Source: Hypericum androsaemum
Lineage: Eukaryota; Streptophyta; Magnoliopsida; Malpighiales; Hypericaceae
Length of the DNA stretch: 64,000 nt
Reading direction: 5' to 3'
Assembly: GCA_963995505.1 (NCBI GenBank)
Contig: OZ023195.1
Coordinates: forward strand, 1,426,001-1,490,000
Shown: one piece after another, positions 34,872 through 46,440 of the stretch
Position numbering within the stretch: position 1 is the first letter of the stretch
How the letters are laid out: each line of letters opens with the position of its first letter
Program-made: the position numbers and the translations under genes
Notes under the pieces: model-generated
Told to the model about the DNA's origin: nothing
What the model saw: only the letters and a program-made list of their open reading frames with translations
The model's database searches: none

Positions 34872-35111
34872 TTAATAATTCAAATGGCTTCTTTTACTCT
34901 CCCACAAATGCTTCTTCAGTTCATCCTTTTGGCCGCCTTGCTTCACTCCGGCTCGGCGAGTAGCAGGAGGCTCTTTGCCAGTAATATTTCGGACAAAACC
35001 CAACAAGGGTTGGCCTTCGGGTAACACAACAACCCTCTCATGGTCTTCGGGTACCACAATGGCCATGGAAGGCAGGCTTTCAAAGTTGAAGGAGGTTGAG
35101 GATTGGGTCAT
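34872..35111 (-). pseudogene. Captured coding fragment inside foldback element F
   Basis: A minus-strand frame from ATG 35111 reads MTQSSTSFNFESLPSMAIVV, then ERVVVLPEGQPLLGFVRN, GKEPPATRRAGVKQGG and DELKKHLWESKRSHLNY before a stop. About 79 codons; an upstream ATG at 35165 also exists. It is protein-like and basic at its end. Its first part lies inside the right inverted arm and is mirrored in the left arm near 31205-31250. I do not recognise the family. Confidence 0.4.
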
Positions 35112-35329
35112 TGGAGAGAGATGACTGATGATGTGGATTATTTGAGGCTGACGTGACTGAGACATAAATGATGAGATGTCATCGGTGACCAGAAAAGTAG
35201 GTGTGGGGTGTGAATTGACCCGTTTGGGATAGTAGAAATGATTAAATGGACCAATTTTAAATACATGGTGTTTATTGAATTTTTTGAGTAATTAGAAGGG
35301 TTTATGTGATCTTTATTCCATTTATCGTT

Positions 35330-35950
35330 AAAGACTTTGTCTTACAAGCTGAATACTCCTAATATCGAGTTAATATAAAAAATGATCAATAAAGAAAATA
35401 TAGTTCTGAATGTGACATTTTGAATTAATTTACGACTGTTTGACAAATATCTTCTAAATTTAGGAGCACAAAAAAGAATTTGAGAAAAGTCCACTTTACT
35501 ATCCTGCGGTATTGCACAAAATTACTTAAGTATCATGTGGTATAAAACTGATCAATTGAGTCAAATTTATTCTAATTAAAATTAATTAGGTCCATGAGCA
35601 GCTGTCCGGACCCTGCCTGGACCTTGTCCGGCCATCTGGACCAGCCACATCAGCATTCGATTTTATACCACAGAGTACTAAAGTAATTTTGCAAGATACT
35701 ACAGGGTACTACTACTAAAGTGGACTTTTCACAAATTTTTTTTTTTAAAGAATGTCACATTTCGAATTTATGTTAACTGGATCAAATTTATGTTGATCAC
35801 CCTAAACTATAAAAAATACTAGCTTAAAGGTAAGATTATCATTTTTCCTAAAATGTCATCTGACTAATAGATTAAAAGAGTCTTAATACAAAACAGCCAA
35901 GATTTGATTGAAAACATGTCGAAATTGTGAAAATGAAGCTAAGAGAAACT
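35330..35950. repeat. Dispersed repeat, second half of the interrupted copy, itself carrying a MITE
   Basis: It matches 23088-23360 on both sides of the insertion at 35481-35733 (CGTTAAAGACTTTGTCTTAC before, TGTTGATCACCCTAAACT after). Confidence 0.75.
35481..35733. mobile_element. MITE (253 bp) with an empty-site counterpart
   Basis: Ends TGAGAAAAGTCCACTTTA and, reverse-complemented, TGTGAAAAGTCCACTTTA. A longer inverted pairing covers the TTGCACAAAATTACTT/AAGTAATTTTGCAAG region. The related copy at 23250 reads straight through (AAGAATTTTAAAGAATG), confirming insertion; AATT flanks both sides here. Confidence 0.8.
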
Positions 35951-36052
35951 ATTTCTAGTATAAACACTAAGGTGGTTGCATATATATATTTGGATCAGAA
36001 CACTAAGGTTGTGTTTCAGTAATGAGTTAAAGCATACTTCCGCTTGGACAAC

Positions 36053-39000
36053 TTAATTCCATTGCTTCGTTGCCTTGGAGGATAAGTAACCAGCTGGAGG
36101 CGGCGTCCTGGCATTTCTCCTGGAGTCATCTGCATTAGCCAAAAGAAAGATACACGATCAAAACTAGAATGAGACGCGTAAATTCGATGTTCGATGAACC
36201 GATTAAAACCAGCCTATGATTGACTGAGCCAGCTAGTTGTACTTGCCAGAATCAATTGGCTTCGATCGGCGCGTTGATGTTGGTATGCCAGTAAGTGATT
36301 GCCTTCTTGATGCCCTTGCATCTGCTGTAACAGGTGACTTGGCGTCATTCTTGCTTCCTCTGTTGCAGACAGGCGAATCCGATTCATTGGCATTCTGTTG
36401 CAGCCTGCATTTTAGGGATGATTAGAAGGATCATTTGTAAATAATGTCCGTTAATAGTTCAGTTTTACCTCTTATCTGTTCCGTTGATCAGCTTTCCGAT
36501 GGTTCGCAGAGATTTCCTGAATTGTGATCCTCCTTTGCCTTTGGTGGTGGCCGGCATCGCTTTAGAAACATTTGGTTCATTTTGCATCACAATCGGAATT
36601 GCAAGTGGTTGCGGATCAGGTGTCATTGTGAGATGCAAAGATGAAATGTCCTTCACCGTACTGTCCATTTTGCGAGTTCGCTTCTGATACGAGCTAGTCG
36701 GACTTCGCGGGGCATTGGAGTGGTACATCTCCGTCGTGCTGATGCGGTTATTAGCCTGTCCGTACAGTGTTGTTGCTACTTCTGCATCATCTAATGTCGA
36801 ATGCTCGAACCGCAGGGGCTTGCTTATGCTGTTGAATTCTTTGGACTGGAGAAGTGTCTTCTTGCCACCAGTTGTAGTTGGACCTTCCAAACTCAATCTC
36901 CGGGAGCGAGCCGTTACATTTGGGGTTGTGAACACCTTTTTGTCCTCAATGTTGACCGACTTATCATACTTCGCATTGGAACCATTCTCGATGCTGAGTC
37001 TTCGTAGACGCGGAGGTGTTCTTTCGGTCATGGCCATTCTATTGAATTGTCCAGTTTCCCCTCCCTTTATTGCCAGTGCCTTCTTAAGGTTCTCAACCTA
37101 CAAAGTTCCATAAAACCAAAAACATCTCATCTTACTTCTGCAACTTCATCACATTTGCAAGATACTAAAACTTAGTAGTATTTTCATACCTGTTCCTTCA
37201 GGTTTAGCACATCAGTGCTCTCTTTATTGGCGCGAGCAACGCCAAGTTCAACGGAGGATACCCGTTGAGCGAACTTCAACGTGCTGATAGTTTCCCCGTA
37301 CGAGTCGCCTTCAGGACTCACATGTGCAATCATCAATGTTTTAGCATTTCCACCTAGTGAGTCTTGCAGGAGGAGCGTCAGCTTGCTGTTTCTATAAGGG
37401 ATGTGTGAGTTCTTCTGAGCCAAGGCTGTGATGACATCTCCAAGACAGGAAAGAGACTTGTTTATGTACTGTGCCTCTTTGAGTCTATCACCTGTAACTT
37501 CGGATTTGTCAACCCTTTCGCTTCCCGCAAGATCTACCAAATGCAGACTGCTCCTAAGAAAACCTCCTGCTGCTTCTTTTCCGTGGACGTGAACTGTGAG
37601 CACACTACAAATGCAAGGTCCACCAATCAGTTATATTAACAGTATCTAATCAAGGTTAACTCAAGCTCAGGTCACCTACCTGTGGGAGCGACTACTTTGG
37701 TTGTTCATCGCAGTTGAGCTCACAACTCGGTTCAGTTCTCCAAGTTTCATTAGGTTCAGAACATCACTAGTGGACCTCACCGAGTGCATCCTAGCATCAG
37801 GAATGCTCAATCCATCTTCACCAGCACAGCTTCGAATCTCTAGTTTGGTGGTTGCTGAGTCTTCTGTTAGAAGATCCCGGACTTGTTCATTGTATATTTC
37901 AACCATTTGGACCCGAATTTCATAAGTTATGACATCTTTCCTCTCACTACTCAACTGAAAGAGATCATTCAGAGCCAGATAATTAATTCCCATCTCCTTT
38001 TCAGATCCGCCTGTTGGCCCGTTCTGTCATCATGTAAGAAGGGTCAGAATAATAAAACACAAGTAAACCGCGATGTCAGTGAACTGGATCCAACAAGCCG
38101 AAAGATCTTACCATCGTATAGGTTTTACCGGAGCCCGTTTGACCATATGCAAAAATGCATGCATTGTAGCCGTCCATCACAGACCTTATTAAAGGTTGTG
38201 TCTCCATGAAGACATCATCTGCAGGCAAATGATTCTCATGCTCAGTCTCAGACTTGCACATAAAGTTCTAACTCTTGAGATTCTAACAGAAACTCCTCCA
38301 TAAAATCAAAAGTATACTACCTTGAGTTGATTTCGGATCAAATACGCGGTTGAACTGAAATACTTTCTTTCCATCTCTTAGAGACTTGAGAGGATCAGAA
38401 ATCACTAAAGTCCCATCCTCTTCAGTGAAATCTATTACATTTTTTGCTCCAGCAATGCAGGATGGCCTAATTCTGCAGTAGACTCTAATATTTCCTGATA
38501 ACATGTAAACAATATCTTAGATAGAGTCAGAGAATTTAGCTACTCAAATAGGAATTTGTGCTTCAGAATGGAACAAAAACTAACCTTTCAAATCTTGTAA
38601 CGTATTGAATAATATTCTATTCTCTTTCAATACCTTACGATATCCAAGAGCAGCTGTGGACATCTCCTGCACCCGAATACCTGAACGAATTACAAATTCA
38701 GAAGAAGATTCGAGTCGCCGCATAGCTATTTGACCCGTAAATAGAATCTTCAACAAACCAAGAGAAAATTACCAAGCTGTCTCATGTCTTTTTGCAAATT
38801 GGACTGGAAGTCTTCAAACTCTCTCTTTGTTGACACTAGTAATGTCTTAAGGTCCTGCAAGATGCAGCCATGGAACGAGGAGACTTAGACTTATTGCAAC
38901 TGTGCCATAGCAAACTATTCAAAAGTAGTTTAATGTAAGCTCACCAGAAGCTCCTTTTCTTGGAATTTTAACAAACGCCTGTGAACGCAGTGATCCATTT

Positions 39001-40589
39001 TCTTGCAACTAGGACAGTTCTACAACACGCAAAGTTCGACATCAGCGGAAGACAAAATGTCCTAAGCATGGAATAAGTATATAATTACATCAAATGTTTT
39101 TGCTTTAGGAACGCCAAAGAAGCTACATGCTGATCATACCACACTCCAGGAAGCAAAGTGGAATTTTACCTTAAGATCAGGAACGTCCGGCAACTGATTA
39201 AGTGGGGTTGCTGGAGAATTCGCTGGCGAGTCCGGCTTTTCTTTCATGAAATCTTTGAACATGGACTTCAACTGCATTTCAAGAAGTTGGTAGTGTCAAG
39301 AACAATCACTGAAAGAAACAGAAACCTTTCTGGTTTTAGTTTAAGCTCACCACAGGGTATTTATTATGAAATTTATCCTCCAGAGAGCTGAACAAGATCT
39401 TGGAGAACAATTTCATTGGATCCTAAAACATATAACACCATATAAGGAACTCAGAACACATGAGGCAATCAATCAAAAAGTTAATTTTGAGATAACACCA
39501 TGTATGGAATGCACGACATTACCCCATCTCCATCGCGGATGGATATCAGAAGATCATTGTTGATGTTCTCCTTTGACTCATCCATTTGATCAACCAATGC
39601 CTTGGCTAATAAATCTAACATGGTTCATCATAGAAGGTAAGTTAGGTAACATAGCCTTATTTATAAATAAGCAATTAACTATGTAAGACTAATTACAATA
39701 ATTCTGTGATCCTTCTCACCTTGAAGCTTTTGAGTTTCAGCACTCACTGACTGATTCTTCTCAGCTGGTACAGACATGTCCAAGTGCTTGTAAGACTCGG
39801 ACAAGATAGGCCGGCCGTTGTACCTACCCGCAGAGTTCAGAGGCAGGGGAGACTTAGCAGGCTTGTAAAACCCATTGCCATTCATATTTTGCTTGCTCTC
39901 GTGGTATAATTTCAGAGACAATATGCAATCAACCACCTTAGCGGCAGAACCTGCCTCCAACGTATCCTTCAAATTCGGACAGATCACATCGATTAGTTAC
40001 AGTTGCTTATTGGTTCATGTGCAGCCACATACACAAACTGCTTCTGCTCTTCACTCACCCTTTCAAGATCAGAGGCTTCAAAGGCAGGCAGCCTCAATTC
40101 CGCCACGGCCACTAGGAAGTTCTTCACATTCTCAAAGTACTGGTAAGCCGGTAGAGGCTGGAATTCCCGGTTTATGGATTGCAAAGTTGAATGACTTTCC
40201 ACAACCTTAATCAAATAACTTGAGTTAGCATATAAGCAAAACCATTATAGAAATTAGCTAATTGCTTGGGTTAGCACCTTAGGTACAGCACCCGGATGAA
40301 CCTTGTTGATGGCATTGCAAAGTGTTAATCCGTTTCTCAAGCGAGAAACCAACTCTTGCTCAGATGGTTGGCCGGAGAAGCCCAACGGACCCACCATACT
40401 CTCAAGCCAAGCAGCCGCCTGGTATCGCCTCCAAGCTGAACCCGAAAAGAATTGAACACGAAACGTCGACAAGTTAGTACCCAAATTAAATTCATAAAAC
40501 AACAAAGAACGGCAAGGCAATAGCAATAAGAGGGAACCTGATTCTTCGGCTTTTCTCGAAGCAAATGCAGTTCTTGTAAAATCCTCCAT
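36053..40589 (-). CDS. Kinesin-14 with N-terminal calponin-homology domain, 17 exons, 1005 aa
   Basis: Likely minus-end microtubule motor that can also bind actin through its CH domain. Exons (minus): 40589-40538, 40435-40278, 40205-40059, 39966-39720, 39605-39523, 39422-39351, 39271-39170, 39019-38945, 38854-38773, 38680-38585, 38494-38321, 38218-38112, 38023-37680, 37604-37190, 37097-36469, 36404-36247, 36129-36053; 3018 nt in frame. CH domain at about 18-140 ([19 protein letters not shown] to [11 protein letters not shown]). A stalk follows, then the kinesin-14 neck ([14 protein letters not shown]) before the motor. Motor motifs: [27 protein letters not shown], and [20 protein letters not shown]. 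The tail is basic and Ser-rich ([17 protein letters not shown]). It most resembles, from memory, the Arabidopsis At3g10310-type group. The intron after 36247 has a GC donor. Confidence 0.93.
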
Positions 40590-40782
40590 TTTTACTCTCT
40601 GCCACGGCAAAAAGAAACGATTTTGTTCACCAACCACAACAAAAACAAAAACCCGGATGCCGAAACGGCTAAACGTTGACTGGGAATGGGCAAAGATTCA
40701 ATCTTTACAACGAAATACAAAATTGTCTGACTAGTTTTGCTTTCTCGATGATGAAGAAACCACCCACCAGGCCACAACAAAG

Positions 40783-40802
40783 ATGAAGAGAGAGAGAGAG
40801 AC
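40783..40802. repeat. GA repeat in the kinesin 5' flank
   Basis: About ten AG dinucleotides, roughly 195 bp upstream of the start codon. It is probably in the leader or core promoter, where plant GA tracts are common. Confidence 0.7.
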
Positions 40803-42311
40803 CCGTCGTTGAGGCTAGTACTGGGCTACCTAGTGGGGGTTGGGAGGAGAGGAAGAAGAGATTTCAGTTTGTTTTGTTTGTTTTTCTCTCACCTCTTTCG
40901 AATTGTAACGTTAACTTTGTGAGCCTTTTTTCAAATTCAAATTTGTGGGGGCGAGTGGAGGACCATCTTGGCCGTTCATTTCGCCACGCGTGGAGTTCCA
41001 TCTGACGGTGGGGATTCGCTTCTCTTTTTCTTTTTTCTTTTTTGAGAATTGGGGTTTCGTTGTTGAGTGTTTTTTTAAGTTAAATTTTTACATTTAATTA
41101 CACATTTGACGGATTTGAACAATAGACTTTTATCAAATCATTCAACACATTGTCTCATTAGGACAAATGGTTATTGACTCGTTGTTGAGGGCCTTGAATT
41201 TGGGGGACGGGTTAATTCTGTTTCTGATAGACTTAGTAGCACATGCTGACTAAAATTTAGACCGTTAATTTAAAATCTAGACGATTTACATCTCGCATGT
41301 ATAGCCTTGCTCTTTATTCACCTGGTTTTCCAATTTTGTCCCTCATGTTGTTGCTGCCATTTCACACGTCCATGTCTTTTAATAACTCTTCAAGCAAGTA
41401 TTTTAATTTTTTATAAAAGTAAATTTACATAAAGTATTTAACATTACTGCGTTTTCAAATACTTAAACTCGAAATTTCTTGGTTAAACTAAAACAACGCC
41501 TCCACTGGGTTTAGATTCAATGGGGACTACATAAAACTCATCCCCATGGTATGGACTAAATTTGGGCCATGGGATTTGATTTTTAAAACTTATTTTTAGA
41601 TCAGACAGTCATTATCATTCGAGAGTATAATAGTATTTTTATCCATAAAGACCCAGCTAAGGATTAAAAAAAATCTCTCATTTTCTGCCTCATCCTCTTT
41701 TGAAATTGCAAAAAAAAACTTACAAAAATACCTTCCCTCTCTCTCCAAACTCAGCCTCTCCTCTCCTCTCCTCTCCTCTCCTCTCTATTAAAAATCCTAG
41801 ACCATCACTAAAAGAGCCGCTCGACTGTCCAATGTCAGCCCTCGGCTTGACCACCACTTGTTTCTAGAAGGAGAAGAGTCGCAACCCGAAGTCTTTGTCC
41901 GCCTTTTCCGAGTCTTCGATCAATGTTTCCATCGCCTGGACCCCGAGTCTCCGACCTGCATCGCCATCGCCTGGGTTTACCGTATCCTTCCACCATTTTG
42001 GGCCTTCGAAATCTGCCATTTTTGGTCACAAGACGGACGAATTTAATCTTCTTCCTCGTCATCACCACGTCGAGCATCTCTCACAAAAGCTAGTAAACCC
42101 ATGGACCCGAGGTTGTAGCCATCTTACAAGATGTTGGTCTCGACATGGTTAAAGAGCTCCTGATTCTGACATAGATTCAAGGGAAGTTGATCCATAATAT
42201 TTCTTTATAAATTGAATTATATATCTAAATAAACTACAGTACGCGACATAGTGATTCGTGTACCTTTTAATTTGATACATAGAAATAATAAGATGATAAC
42301 ATATACACATA
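40803..42311. other. Intergenic DNA with a CTCTC microsatellite
   Basis: 41755-41787 is a perfect CTCTC-unit repeat. The frames at 41835-42152 overlap on both strands and have no recognisable domain. No gene supported. Confidence 0.55.
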
Positions 42312-42485
42312 TCAGAGAAGAAGGATACTAATATTCGAGTACAAGAATACCAATATCAGAGAAGAAGAAAATCAATATCAAAGTTGAATGACACCAATAT
42401 CAGAGTAGAAGAAAACCAATATTATAGAAGAAGAAAACCAATATCTGAGAAGAATAAAACCAATGTCCGAGTACAAGAATACAAA
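42312..42485. repeat. Minisatellite, about 23-bp degenerate units
   Basis: Repeated AGAAGAAAACCAATATCAGAG-type units, about seven, with variants such as GAGTACAAGAATACCAATAT. Confidence 0.75.
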
Positions 42486-44200
42486 TATTCTCATAATTAT
42501 ATTTCCATAAATTATATTGTTTTCCATAATTGTATTATTTTCTGGCATTTTTGTGTGTGCTACCCATAGTGTTGTTACGTAATTTAGGATAATTGGATGA
42601 TATTTATTTTATTTTTAATTATTTCTATAGCTATATTCCCTAATTTTTAGCTTTTTTTTGTTAATAGTGGTGTACCACTATTGTCCCTAATGTCACAATC
42701 CCCCTTTCCCCATCAGTGGGGACTAGCCTATTCCTCACTGAATTCGAGACCCCTCCACTAATTGATGTAAGTATTTTTTAGGGATAAAGTGGTGCGAAGC
42801 CTATATTAAAAATATATTACAGACATAAGACAAGAAAACGAAGCAGAAATACATACACAAGACACGAAATCCAAACGAAAAAAGATAGTTAGTCCGATGA
42901 CAGCAAGGTGGCACATGGGGGGAGTGATGGGCGGTCAAATAGAGCACAAAGACCGACGACCGGGGCAAATTTCTATCAAAATAAGCTTCGGCTAATAACC
43001 TCAAGACAATGTCAAGAGGGCATCTGAATGCAAAACACTCAGATGAGAGCTAAGGTTGACGTAAGTCAACCAAGACAAGGTTCTCCACCCGCAACCATCG
43101 GACATCCAACAAGATCTAAAAGGATCTTAGATCAGACGAAAGACAAAACCAAGCATAAGCAAACACAAAAATCAAAAGAGCAAAAGCCCGACGCAGCCAC
43201 TAAGCACGTGTGACACGAGAGCAACAACAAATACACAAAGACAGAATCAACCGAAAGTAACAGAGACAGAAAAGAAATAATTAAAAAGCAAAACATTAAT
43301 AACAGAGAACCGACCAGGGAGGAGATCAAACTCAACCATCCTCCCCGGGGACCGCCGGGGATCCCAAAAAGGCCCAGCCGAGCAGATCAGGCCAAGCGAG
43401 CGGTGGGGATGGAAGTGGCTTCGAGCGACGGAGACTAAGGACTATGGGGATGGAAGCGACGATGGTGACGGATGAGCAGAGAGGCAGGTGGTTGAGACGG
43501 TGAGATCGGGGAGGCGGAGTTCAACGAGGAGAGCATCGTTGATCTGAGGTGGAGATCGGAGGCGACGGAAAAGGGGACAGATCTGAGCCCGGAGAAATGA
43601 GGCGATGGAGATCGGGACCAATCTGAGCAAGGCGAGACGGAGGCGACAGAGACAGAGAAAACAAAACGACGGAGACGACTGACCCAAGAAAAAGTGGTGG
43701 TGGGTGGGTGGACGGGTGACGTGGATAAAATAGGTATAAAACCCTAACCAACTGCTCTCACTTGGAGAGAGAAAAATGTGATATAAGTGTTTGTTGGTAG
43801 CACTTATCCTCCATCTTAAAAAAATTACTGCTACCGTCCGTTTTATTTTTTTAGTAAAAATTACCCATTTAGGAAAAATATGCACTTACCAAAAAAGAAA
43901 AAAAACTCCAATCCTTCACATTAATTGAATTCTTTTTTCTCTTTGGGAAAGGAGATCAATCGATCTTTCAAAAGAGGAAACCCATCTCCATAATAACACT
44001 GCCCCTTCCTTTTCGGGATTCTCTCCGCCTTTTGCATGTTTCCTAAGAATACAGAAAGACTTAACAAAAACTTTTTAATTATTTCGGAAAGAAAAAAAGA
44101 CTTCCTGAAGAGGCACACTACCTAGTCTTTTACCTTATTTAGCCTTCCTTATTCCGCACGCAACTTCCCAATAAACCTAGTCGCAGTTGCCAATACCTAG
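42486..44200. other. Intergenic, purine-rich noncoding region
   Basis: 42790-43740 is purine-rich and GC-richer than its surroundings on the plus strand, which gives long but unconvincing minus-strand frames. It may be the untranslated 5' part of a LINE on the minus strand, but no domain supports that. No gene called. Confidence 0.35.
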
Positions 44201-44203
44201 TAT

Positions 44204-44214
44204 ACTATATATAG
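44204..44214 (+). promoter_or_regulatory. TATA box of the MADS-box gene
   Basis: ACTATATATAG about 95 bp upstream of the first ATG, a suitable spacing for a 60-70 bp leader. Confidence 0.6.
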
Positions 44215-44305
44215 ACGGTATCCTGATCCGTACTAAAAAAACCCTAAACCCCTCCACTAGAAGCACAAACTTCTTGCTTCAATTAGCCTTTTAATTCTTG
44301 CGTCG

Positions 44306-46440
44306 ATGGAAGACTTGCCCAAAGAGAGGAAGATGGGGAGGAAGAGAATCGAACTCAAGAAGATCGAGAGTACGAACAACCGCCAAGTCACCTTCTCGAA
44401 ACGGCGAAAAGGGCTGTTCAAGAAGGCCACTGAGCTTTCTGTTCTATGTGATGCTGAGATCGGTGTGATGGTGTTCTCTAACACCGGCAAGCTCTATGAA
44501 TCTTCCTCAAAAGGGTAAACTGTCAACTCGTTTCTCGTCCCTCGAATTTTCCGAATTTCTCGAATTTAGCACTTGACTCTTCAGATTCTTGAAAATATAA
44601 TGACCCTTTTTTCTGGTAGAATTGATGGCTTTGCTTCTTTTCTGGGTGAATCTGGGCTGTTACCGAGTGTCTTGTTTGATTGAAGTGCAAGAAAATTGGC
44701 AAATTGTTAATTTAGGTCGAATATTAATGCAAATTATCGAATATCTGTACTAGTACCTATTGAAATTGGCCCGAAATGTACTAGTACATATATTCGTTAA
44801 TTTGCACGGGGTTTGACACGTGTTCTACAAGGACACGGGTCAAGGGTGGAATTGCAATTTCGTAGTGATCCCGGGTGGAAAAAATCAGTACTAGTACAAA
44901 GTCTTCAAAATCATAATGAAATACTCCAATTTTTCTAACTATACCGTTTTGATGCAGCATGGACCATATTCTTTCAAGGTACAAGAGGGCCAAGAACAAT
45001 GTAGAACCCCATCCGCCAAATTCCCCTGCGCACGAGGCCGAGGTACTGGTTTTTCCTATTACTGGCTCGAGCCGATTCGACTCTACTAACGGGCTGATTA
45101 ATGTGCATTGTCTGTGTATCAGCAATCTAACCGAGAAGATGCGAATGAGTTGAAGGATCAATTGTCGGACCTTCGATTGGTTTGTTCGTAAGCGATTCTT
45201 ATCTTTGTTCTTGTTACTTAAACAAGATGAAGCAAGTTTCTTTGGGTACATTCTTATCTTTGTTCTTGTTACTTCAGGCAGATGATGGGACACGAACTGG
45301 ATGATCTGAAATTGGATGACTTGCAGCTCTTGGAACGCAGATTAAGCGAGGGGCTCGTATCGATCAGGGCAAAGAGGGTACATATATATATCTTTTACTT
45401 TGAATTTCTTTGTTATGAAGTAGATTTGAATTTGTACATTTGTGATGAAGTAGCACATTGTTTCCATTGGTTTAACGAAGATATCTAGATTTGATTTTCT
45501 GGTGTGTCCATTTAGTGATATAATAATGCAGTTCTCTGATTATCTAAGATCTTTTTTTTTTCTTGGTGCAGGATCAGCTTTTGGATGAGCAGTTTAAGAT
45601 ACCAAAATCCCGGGTAAGTCAAATATTTTCTCACGAAAGTTCGGTATAGTATATGGTTTTGTTCGTACTCCAAAATATTCGGATGGTTCGAGTGGCTCAG
45701 TGTTGGTCATTGGTCGGGTTACCGGTCAAGAAAGACTTTGTATTTTAACAAGCAAGTTGGTCCATGGCCGGAAATCGAACATTGATCGGTCGATCGAAAT
45801 CAGTCTCCGACAGAACCATTCGAATGTGTTAGGGCATCGACCAAATTGTACATTATGCAGAACCATATCAACTGAAATATCTGCACTCCTTTTTGTTCAT
45901 CTAATTAAAACGCCTCATGTCATTCAGGAAGAAGTAGTTCTTTTTCGAAACGAGAAGTTGGGAAATCAAGTAAGCCACGATGTTCATCACCAGTTATTAC
46001 TGTACAGGACCAATTACTTTGGTCTCTTGATTTATGGAGTCTGACCTTCTACTGTCTCAACTCTCAAATATAACATAGGTCGAGGATTATTCGGGTCGAA
46101 TCTGGATTTCAGGTGCGGTAGATTGTGCTCCTGGTCTAAATGGAGCTAACTATTCTGATGCGGTAAAAGATCAAACTATTCCAGACACATCATTGCAGTT
46201 GAGGTATGTTGCTAACATTTTCTCCTCTAATAACCTTTTTTTTTCAAACAAGTTAATGGCAATATGTAAATAATCTCTGCAACAATTTTTTGTATTCTTC
46301 AATCTCAGATGAATTTGAACTATGATGTCTCTGAATTTCCAGTAATAAACTAACTAATAACATGCTAAATTACAAATTAACTAATAACTATGTTGTTCAT
46401 TTTATACTTTTTTTCTTCCTTAGGTTGTAGAGGGATGGTC
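44306..46440 (+). CDS. MIKC-type MADS-box transcription factor (AGL15/AGL18-like), 8 exons, 224 aa
   Basis: Exons 44306-44514, 44958-45042, 45123-45187, 45278-45377, 45572-45613, 45928-45969, 46079-46203, 46434-46440; 675 nt in frame, including the two 42-nt K-box exons typical of MIKC genes. The MADS domain reads [40 protein letters not shown] and [20 protein letters not shown]; it starts at residue 10, after an extra MEDLPKERK. An I region ([12 protein letters not shown]) and a K domain ([20 protein letters not shown]) follow. The protein ends DTSLQLRL, an LxLxL (EAR-type) repression motif, as in AGL15-type proteins. The terminal exon adds only the last Leu and the stop. The subfamily call is from memory and tentative; SVP- or FLC-like placement is not excluded. 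Confidence 0.85.

Larger units (their letters stand above)
31095..35213. mobile_element. Foldback element F, split by an LTR retrotransposon
   Basis: The arms at 31095-31250 and 35045-35213 are inverted copies about 160 bp long (TCACACCCCACACCCACTTT against TCACACCCCACACCTACTTT; both include CTCAAATAATCCAC and GAAAGCCTGCCTTCCATGG). Without the inserted retrotransposon and its extra CTTAT the element would be about 750 bp. Its tips differ from elements A-E, so it is a separate family. I see no clear target duplication. Confidence 0.6.

Noticed and set aside
36484..37113. Plus-strand frames of 67-132 codons over the kinesin tail
   Set aside because: They are antisense to the well supported 629-nt kinesin exon and have no family resemblance.
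43442..43885. 147-codon minus-strand frame at 43.4-43.9 kb
   Set aside because: Composition (Ser/Leu/Pro/His-rich from GA-rich DNA) explains it; no conserved motif, and overlapping frames are equally open.
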